Origin: Pantoea sp. Mb-10
GTDB taxonomy: Bacteria; Pseudomonadota; Gammaproteobacteria; Enterobacterales; Enterobacteriaceae
DNA: 64,000 nucleotides
Reading direction: 5' to 3'
Assembly (NCBI RefSeq): GCF_021272205.1
Contig: NZ_JAJSDX010000002.1
Span: 1-64,000 of the forward strand
Numbering within the stretch: the first letter of the stretch is position 1; the number at the start of each line of letters is the position of its first letter. Under the pieces are notes generated by a model that was given only the letters and a program-made list of their open reading frames with translations, searched no databases and had not been told where the DNA came from. Made by a program: the position numbers and the translations under genes. Of this stretch, positions 59,488-64,000 are shown one piece after another.

Positions 59488-60165
59488 TTAGGGCAAGACC
59501 GGCGTCCAGTCGATGGGGCGTTGACCCGCCTGCGTCAGTAGGGCGTTCGCCTGCGAAAAATGCTTACAGCCAAAAAAGCCCCGATGCGCAGAAAGCGGCG
59601 ACGGGTGCGGCGCTTTCAGTACATGATGGCGCTTCGCATCAATGATGCTGCCTTTTTTTTGCGCATGAGAGCCCCACAGCAGGAAAATCACGCCTTCACG
59701 GTGCGTATTAATGGCGCTAATCACATTGTCCGTGAAGGTTTCCCAGCCGAGGCGCGCATGGGAATGGGCTTTGCCCGCTTCAACGGTGAGCACGGTGTTC
59801 AGCAGCAGCACCCCTTGTTTGGCCCAGCTTTCCAGAAAACCGTGCTGCGGGCGCGTGAAGCCGGGGATATCCTGTTCCAGCTCCTTATACATATTCAGCA
59901 ACGACGGCGGGATGGCCACGCCAGGCAGCACTGAGAAGGCCAGTCCGTGAGCCTGGTTTGGGCCGTGATAGGGATCCTGGCCGAGAATCACCACCTTGAT
60001 CTCCCCTAATTCTGTCAGGCGAAACGCGTTAAACACATCTTTCTGTGGCGGATAGACCGTAATGCCCGCCGCGCGCGCCTCGGCTACCGCATGTAACGTT
60101 TCCTTGAAGTAAGGTTTCTCTTTCTCTTCTGCCAGCACGTCATGCCAGGTGAGCGTTTCAGCCAT
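59488..60165 (-). CDS. ung: uracil-DNA glycosylase
   Basis: Removes uracil from DNA. 225 residues (E. coli 229). Water-activating motif GQDPYHGP at residues 62-69 with catalytic Asp64, the uracil-binding Asn in LLLNTVLTV, and the Leu-loop [17 protein letters not shown] near 185-201. Its E. coli partner yfiF is 50 kb away here. Confidence 0.96.
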   Translation of the reverse strand: MAETLTWHDVLAEEKEKPYFKETLHAVAEARAAGITVYPPQKDVFNAFRLTELGEIKVVILGQDPYHGPNQAHGLAFSVLPGVAIPPSLLNMYKELEQDIPGFTRPQHGFLESWAKQGVLLLNTVLTVEAGKAHSHARLGWETFTDNVISAINTHREGVIFLLWGSHAQKKGSIIDAKRHHVLKAPHPSPLSAHRGFFGCKHFSQANALLTQAGQRPIDWTPVLP

Positions 60166-60279
60166 GGTTTCCCCCCTCTGTTTTGGTGCACGTAGCTTAA
60201 CGGTTCGCCCCGCAGAGCAGAAGGGAAAATAGGGCAGGGCCGTTAGAACGCCTCCGTCATCGCCGGCATAACCCTCTGA

Positions 60280-60293
60280 TTGATGCAGGTCAA
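60280..60293 (+). promoter_or_regulatory. FNR box of grcA
   Basis: TTGAT-GCAG-GTCAA matches TTGAT-N4-ATCAA with one change. An extended -10 (TGCTATAC at 60313-60320) places the FNR centre near -41.5, the class II activator position known for E. coli yfiD/grcA. Confidence 0.8.
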
Positions 60294-60387
60294 CGCATGC
60301 ATCTACCCACGATGCTATACCGGAAGCGCGTAGATGTTACGTGCCTTGCGGCCCCTTTCGCGCCGCGCATCGCTTCAGGAGGTTTTC

Positions 60388-60771
60388 ATGATTACCGGCA
60401 TTCAAATTACTCAAAGCAGCAACCCTGCGCTGCTGCACTCGTTCTGGTTACTGGATGAGGAAAGCGAAGAGGCTCGCTGCCTGTGTGCAAAAGGGGAGTT
60501 CAGCGCGGATCAGGTTGTGGCGCTCCGCCAGCTGGGTGAGATAACCTATCGCACGCTTCCCCTGGAGATCACACCCGGCGCGCGCGTTGAGGGCGGTCAG
60601 CATCTTAATGTCAATGTGCTGAGACGTGAAACCCTCGAGGATGCCATCCAGCACCCGGAAAAGTACCCTCAGTTGACGATTCGCGTCTCGGGTTACGCGG
60701 TGCGCTTTAACGCGCTCACGCCTGAGCAGCAGCGGGATGTGATCACCCGGACTTTTACCGAAAGCCTGTAA
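60388..60771 (+). CDS. grcA: autonomous glycyl radical cofactor GrcA
   Basis: A 127-residue spare glycyl-radical domain that repairs oxygen-cleaved pyruvate formate-lyase. The radical Gly102 is in [20 protein letters not shown]. The start ATG 60388 ([20 protein letters not shown]) has GGAGG 6 nt upstream; 18 upstream in-frame codons are not conserved. The FNR box upstream fits microaerobic and anaerobic induction. Confidence 0.96.
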   Translation: MITGIQITQSSNPALLHSFWLLDEESEEARCLCAKGEFSADQVVALRQLGEITYRTLPLEITPGARVEGGQHLNVNVLRRETLEDAIQHPEKYPQLTIRVSGYAVRFNALTPEQQRDVITRTFTESL

Positions 60772-60910
60772 CTGCGCGGTTGAATAAAAGCTGCGCAGCG
60801 TAGAACGGCCTGTTTATGCGCACGGATAACCGCAGCGCGTTGAAAACGGCCAAAAATCACCGTGTCAGCCCGTAATGCGTTCGTTCACGCGCTTTTCATG
60901 ATGAAAAGGC

Positions 60911-60939
60911 AAAAAAAATCGCCTCAGAAGAGGCGATTA
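60911..60939 (-). terminator. srmB terminator
   Basis: On the minus strand AATCGCCTC / GAGGCGATT followed by TTTTTT, 18 nt after the srmB stop. Confidence 0.9.
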
Positions 60940-60956
60940 GGTGAGCGGATGCTGTT

Positions 60957-62285
60957 TTATTCTGCACCGGACTCTGGCGCGGTGCTACCGCTTGGTTTGC
61001 GGCGCTTACCGACATTTTTGGTGTCGCGATGGCGCTTCTTCACCCGCGGTTTTTCCTCTTCCTTCGCTTTGCTCTCTTTACGCTTGGCGAGAGCCTTTTT
61101 CGACGGTTTTCCCGTCACTTTGGCGCTCGGCGCACGCGTTTCCGGGCGCAGCTCTTCAATGATGCGCGGTTTCAACGGTTCGTTGATGTAGCGCGCAATT
61201 TTGCCCAGCAGCACATGATCATGGGCTTCAACCAGCGAAATGGCGATCCCTTTACGGCCAGCACGCGCGGTGCGGCCAATGCGGTGCAGGTACGTGTCTG
61301 CGGTGCGGGGCATATCGAAGTTAATGACGTGAGTCACATCGTCAATATCGATGCCGCGTGCGGCCACGTCGGTGGCTACCAGCACGTTGACGCGACCGTC
61401 GTTGATGCGCTTGATGGCCTCATTGCGGTTGGCCTGCACCATGTCGCCTTCCAGATAGCTGCTGCGAATACCCGCTTCGTGCATCCAGGTCACCAGCTCA
61501 TGAAGACGCTCGCGCTTACGCACAAACACCACGACGCGCTTCGCTTCGGGCTGCTTTAGCAGATGCACCAGCAGCTTGGTTTTGTGTTCGAGGTTGTCAG
61601 CGCGGTAGTACCACTGCTGAATTTTCTTGCGCTCGCTCTTGCTGGGATCGGCCTCAATGGCAACGGGCTCGTTCAGCAGACGCTCAGCGAAGCTTTTGAT
61701 GTTCTCGCCTTCCAGCGTGGCGGAAAACAGCAGGGTCTGTTTACGCCAGCGGGTTTCGCCCGCGATGGTTTCGATATCCTGCGCGAAGCCCATATCCAGC
61801 ATGCGGTCGGCTTCATCAAGAATTAAGGTTTCGACGGCGCGGCAGTCGAAGTTCTCTTCTTTGATGTATTGCAGCAGACGACCGGTGGTGGCGACCACGA
61901 TGTCCTGATTTTCGCTGAAGACTTCAGCATGGTTCATATACGCCACGCCGCCGGTGATGGTGGCGATATCAAGGTGTGTGTGCTTGGCCAGCTCACGCGC
62001 CTGATCGGCAACCTGCATCGCCAGCTCGCGCGTGGGCGTTAAGATCAAAATACGTGGCGGGCCGGATTTTTTGCGTGGGAAATCGAGCAGATGCTGCAAA
62101 GCTGGCAGCAAAAACGCGGCGGTTTTCCCCGTTCCGGTGGGAGCCGAACCCAGAACGTCACGGCCTTCCAGCGCGGCAGGAATGGTCTCAGCCTGGATGG
62201 CAGTAGGGCGCGTAAAGCCTTTTTCCTGCAGTGCTTGCAGCAGGCTTTCGTCGAGTTCGAGTTCGGAGAATGTGGTTACGGTCAT
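60957..62285 (-). CDS. srmB: DEAD-box RNA helicase SrmB
   Basis: Assists early 50S ribosomal subunit assembly. 442 residues. Motif I APTGTGKT at 48-55, motif II DEAD at 157-160, motif III FSATLEG, and motif VI HRIGRTARAGR. The tail after residue 385 is basic and low in complexity (KALAKRKESKAKEEEKPRVK), the expected RNA-binding extension. GAGGTA precedes the ATG. Same neighbours (grcA and trmN) as in E. coli. Confidence 0.96.
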   Translation of the reverse strand: MTVTTFSELELDESLLQALQEKGFTRPTAIQAETIPAALEGRDVLGSAPTGTGKTAAFLLPALQHLLDFPRKKSGPPRILILTPTRELAMQVADQARELAKHTHLDIATITGGVAYMNHAEVFSENQDIVVATTGRLLQYIKEENFDCRAVETLILDEADRMLDMGFAQDIETIAGETRWRKQTLLFSATLEGENIKSFAERLLNEPVAIEADPSKSERKKIQQWYYRADNLEHKTKLLVHLLKQPEAKRVVVFVRKRERLHELVTWMHEAGIRSSYLEGDMVQANRNEAIKRINDGRVNVLVATDVAARGIDIDDVTHVINFDMPRTADTYLHRIGRTARAGRKGIAISLVEAHDHVLLGKIARYINEPLKPRIIEELRPETRAPSAKVTGKPSKKALAKRKESKAKEEEKPRVKKRHRDTKNVGKRRKPSGSTAPESGAE

Positions 62286-62422
62286 GGTCTACCTCAGTTT
62301 GGGGCGCTGATTATAGACAGAACAAATAGAATCTTCATCTGTTTGTGTCGCGTCAGGACGGATGAATTCAACGCACGCCCACGTTACACTTTTGACAGAG
62401 AGAAATTCAATGGTAGTGAGAT

Positions 62423-63172
62423 ATGCATCAGGATCAGCCGCCAGCGCGGTCAACGCTGAGAAAAGACGGGTTTACGTTTAAGCAATTTTTTGTGGCACAC
62501 GATCGCTGTGCGATGAAAGTCGGCACCGATGGCGTGTTACTGGGCGCATGGGCGCCCGTGGCAGGTGTGGAACGCATCCTCGACGTGGGGTGCGGCAGCG
62601 GATTGATTGCGCTGATGCTGGCGCAGCGTACACCCGACAGCGTGACTATCGATGCCGTCGAGCTGGAAGCCAGCGCCGCCGAACAGGCGCAAGAGAACAT
62701 CGCGGCATCGCCGTGGCCGAGGCGCATCGCCGTGCATCATCAGGATTTTGTTCGCTGGAGCGCGCAGTGCGAAAAGCGCTATTCGCTGATTGTCAGTAAC
62801 CCGCCTTTTTTTGTGCCGGGAATGGCATCACGCAGCGCTGAGCGCGACGCTGCGCGCAGTACTGCGACGCTGGATCACGCCGCGCTATTGCGTGGTGCCG
62901 CACAGTTAATTGAAGAGGACGGTCTGTTCTGCGCGATATTGCCCGTGGACGCGGGCGAGGCGCTGTTGCAGAAAGCGCGAGAGGACGGTTGGCACCTGCG
63001 CTTTCGCGTTGACGTGGCACCTTATGCGCATCGTCCACCTAATCGCCTGGTGTTGGGGCTTTCGCCTACCGCCGAGGAGACGCTGTTCGAACGTCTCGCC
63101 ATTCGCGATGAAGATAAAAGTTACTCGGCCGATTGGTTAAGCCTGGTGAAGGACTTTTATCTTTTCCGATAG
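62423..63172 (+). CDS. trmN: tRNA1(Val) (adenine-N6)-methyltransferase TrmN
   Basis: Methylates A37 of tRNA-Val1. 249 residues (E. coli YfiC 245). S-adenosylmethionine motif [17 protein letters not shown] at 52-68 and the N6-adenine motif NPPF at 126-129 ([11 protein letters not shown]). Its last 16 nt overlap the convergent nadB 3' end. Confidence 0.95.
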   Translation: MHQDQPPARSTLRKDGFTFKQFFVAHDRCAMKVGTDGVLLGAWAPVAGVERILDVGCGSGLIALMLAQRTPDSVTIDAVELEASAAEQAQENIAASPWPRRIAVHHQDFVRWSAQCEKRYSLIVSNPPFFVPGMASRSAERDAARSTATLDHAALLRGAAQLIEEDGLFCAILPVDAGEALLQKAREDGWHLRFRVDVAPYAHRPPNRLVLGLSPTAEETLFERLAIRDEDKSYSADWLSLVKDFYLFR

Positions 63173-64000
63173 GTATCCGGTTGCAGCACCGTCGGCTGCG
63201 CCTCCGGCAGCCTGTCGGGATAGTCGCGGGTAAAATGCAGGCCGCGGCTCTCTTTGCGCGCCAGGGCGCAGCGCACCATCAGCTCGGCAACTTGCACCAG
63301 GTTACGCAGTTCCAGCAGAGGGTTTGACAGTCGGAAATGGGCGTAATACTCCTCAATTTCCTGCTGCAACAGCGTGATGCGCCGCAGCGCACGATTCAAC
63401 CTTTTGGTGGTGCGCACAATGCCCATGTAGTCCCACATACACAGACGAAGTTCGTGCCAGTTATGTTGAATGACCACGCGCTCGTCGGCGTCATCAACGC
63501 GGCTCTCGTCCCAGGCTGGCAGGACATCCGGCGCGGTAACCTCCGGAAGGTGGCGCAGAATGTCCTCGGCCGCGGCCCATCCATACACCAGGCACTCAAG
63601 CAAGGAGTTAGACGCCATACGGTTAGCGCCATGCAGACCGGTACAACTCACTTCGCCTATTGCATACAGTCCTGCGACATCCGTTCTTCCCTGCCGATCC
63701 ACCTGCACCCCGCCGCAGGTGTAATGGGCGGCAGGCACAATCGGAATGGGTTGTTTCGTCAGGTCGAAGCCAAACGTCAGCAGCTTTTCGTAGATCGTTG
63801 GGAAGTGCGCGCGCACGAAATCGGCGGGCTGGTGGCTGATATCCAGATACAGGCAGTCCACGCCCAATCGCTTCATTTCGTGATCGATGGCGCGCGCCAC
63901 AATGTCGCGCGGGGCCAGCTCGGCGCGGGCATCAAAGTCGGGCATAAAGCGGGTGCCGTCGGGACGTAACAGGTGGGCGCCTTCACCGCGCAGGGCCTCG
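63157..64000 (-). CDS. nadB: L-aspartate oxidase (3' part; N-terminus outside window)
   Basis: First enzyme of de novo NAD synthesis, a flavoprotein making iminoaspartate from aspartate. Only the C-terminal 280 or so residues of about 540 are present; the frame runs open to the window end (upstream residues read [18 protein letters not shown]). Landmarks: [60 protein letters not shown] (FAD-binding), and the helical C-terminal domain. The window edge, not a mutation, causes the truncation. Confidence 0.96.
   Translation of the reverse strand, partial: EALRGEGAHLLRPDGTRFMPDFDARAELAPRDIVARAIDHEMKRLGVDCLYLDISHQPADFVRAHFPTIYEKLLTFGFDLTKQPIPIVPAAHYTCGGVQVDRQGRTDVAGLYAIGEVSCTGLHGANRMASNSLLECLVYGWAAAEDILRHLPEVTAPDVLPAWDESRVDDADERVVIQHNWHELRLCMWDYMGIVRTTKRLNRALRRITLLQQEIEEYYAHFRLSNPLLELRNLVQVAELMVRCALARKESRGLHFTRDYPDRLPEAQPTVLQPDTYRKR

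Overview
The window is chromosomal DNA of a member of the Enterobacterales. Almost every backbone protein matches its E. coli counterpart in length and motifs. The lineage-specific gene content fits Erwiniaceae (Pantoea, Mixta or Erwinia type); this genus-level guess comes from general resemblance and is weak. The backbone is GC-rich with tight operons. A central stretch of about 19 kb is more AT-rich and reads as a genomic island.

Left backbone (1-8.8 kb): the 5S rRNA end of an rRNA operon, kgtP, then trxC-tapT-pat-pssA-yfiM on the minus strand, and yfiF. In E. coli yfiF is followed by ung. Here the block emrB ... grpE (8.8-59.4 kb) sits between yfiF and ung, in the same relative orientation as in E. 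coli but at a different position. That block holds the emrRAB multidrug efflux operon, an intact YgaY-type MFS exporter, the nrdHIEF class Ib ribonucleotide reductase operon behind two NrdR boxes, ygaM/ygaC, and a MetJ-type mmuPM operon for S-methylmethionine uptake and use. It continues with a five-gene peptide-type ABC importer and mgtA. mgtA has a long leader encoding a proline-rich MgtL-like peptide and a translationally coupled 28-codon membrane-peptide frame at its 3' end. Then come an SDR enzyme, queH, a periplasmic protein with 11-residue LEA-like repeats, a RIO1-type kinase and a ferrochelatase.

Genomic island (about 34.76-53.63 kb): inserted at the 3' end of ssrA (tmRNA). It carries a P4-type integrase gene broken by an in-frame TGA, with integrase arm-like repeats at both ends. 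Its cargo is arsH/arsRBC arsenic resistance, an H-NS paralogue, a CspA-type protein, a decayed second cold-shock gene and two paralogous small zinc-ribbon proteins. There is also a 2860-residue NdvB/Cgs-type cyclic beta-1,2-glucan synthase, a small YmgB/AriR-like protein, an LpxL/LpxP-type lipid A acyltransferase and several unknown small proteins. The glucan synthase, acyltransferase, cold-shock and zinc-ribbon genes look like a cold or low-osmolarity envelope-adaptation cargo. That functional link is inference.

Right backbone (53.6-64 kb): ssrA (encoding a longer-than-usual tag, ANDENYAPAAIAA), smpB, ratA-ratB, bamE, recN with LexA boxes, nadK, and grpE with a sigma-32 promoter. These are followed by ung, grcA with an FNR site, srmB, trmN, and the 3' part of nadB running off the window.
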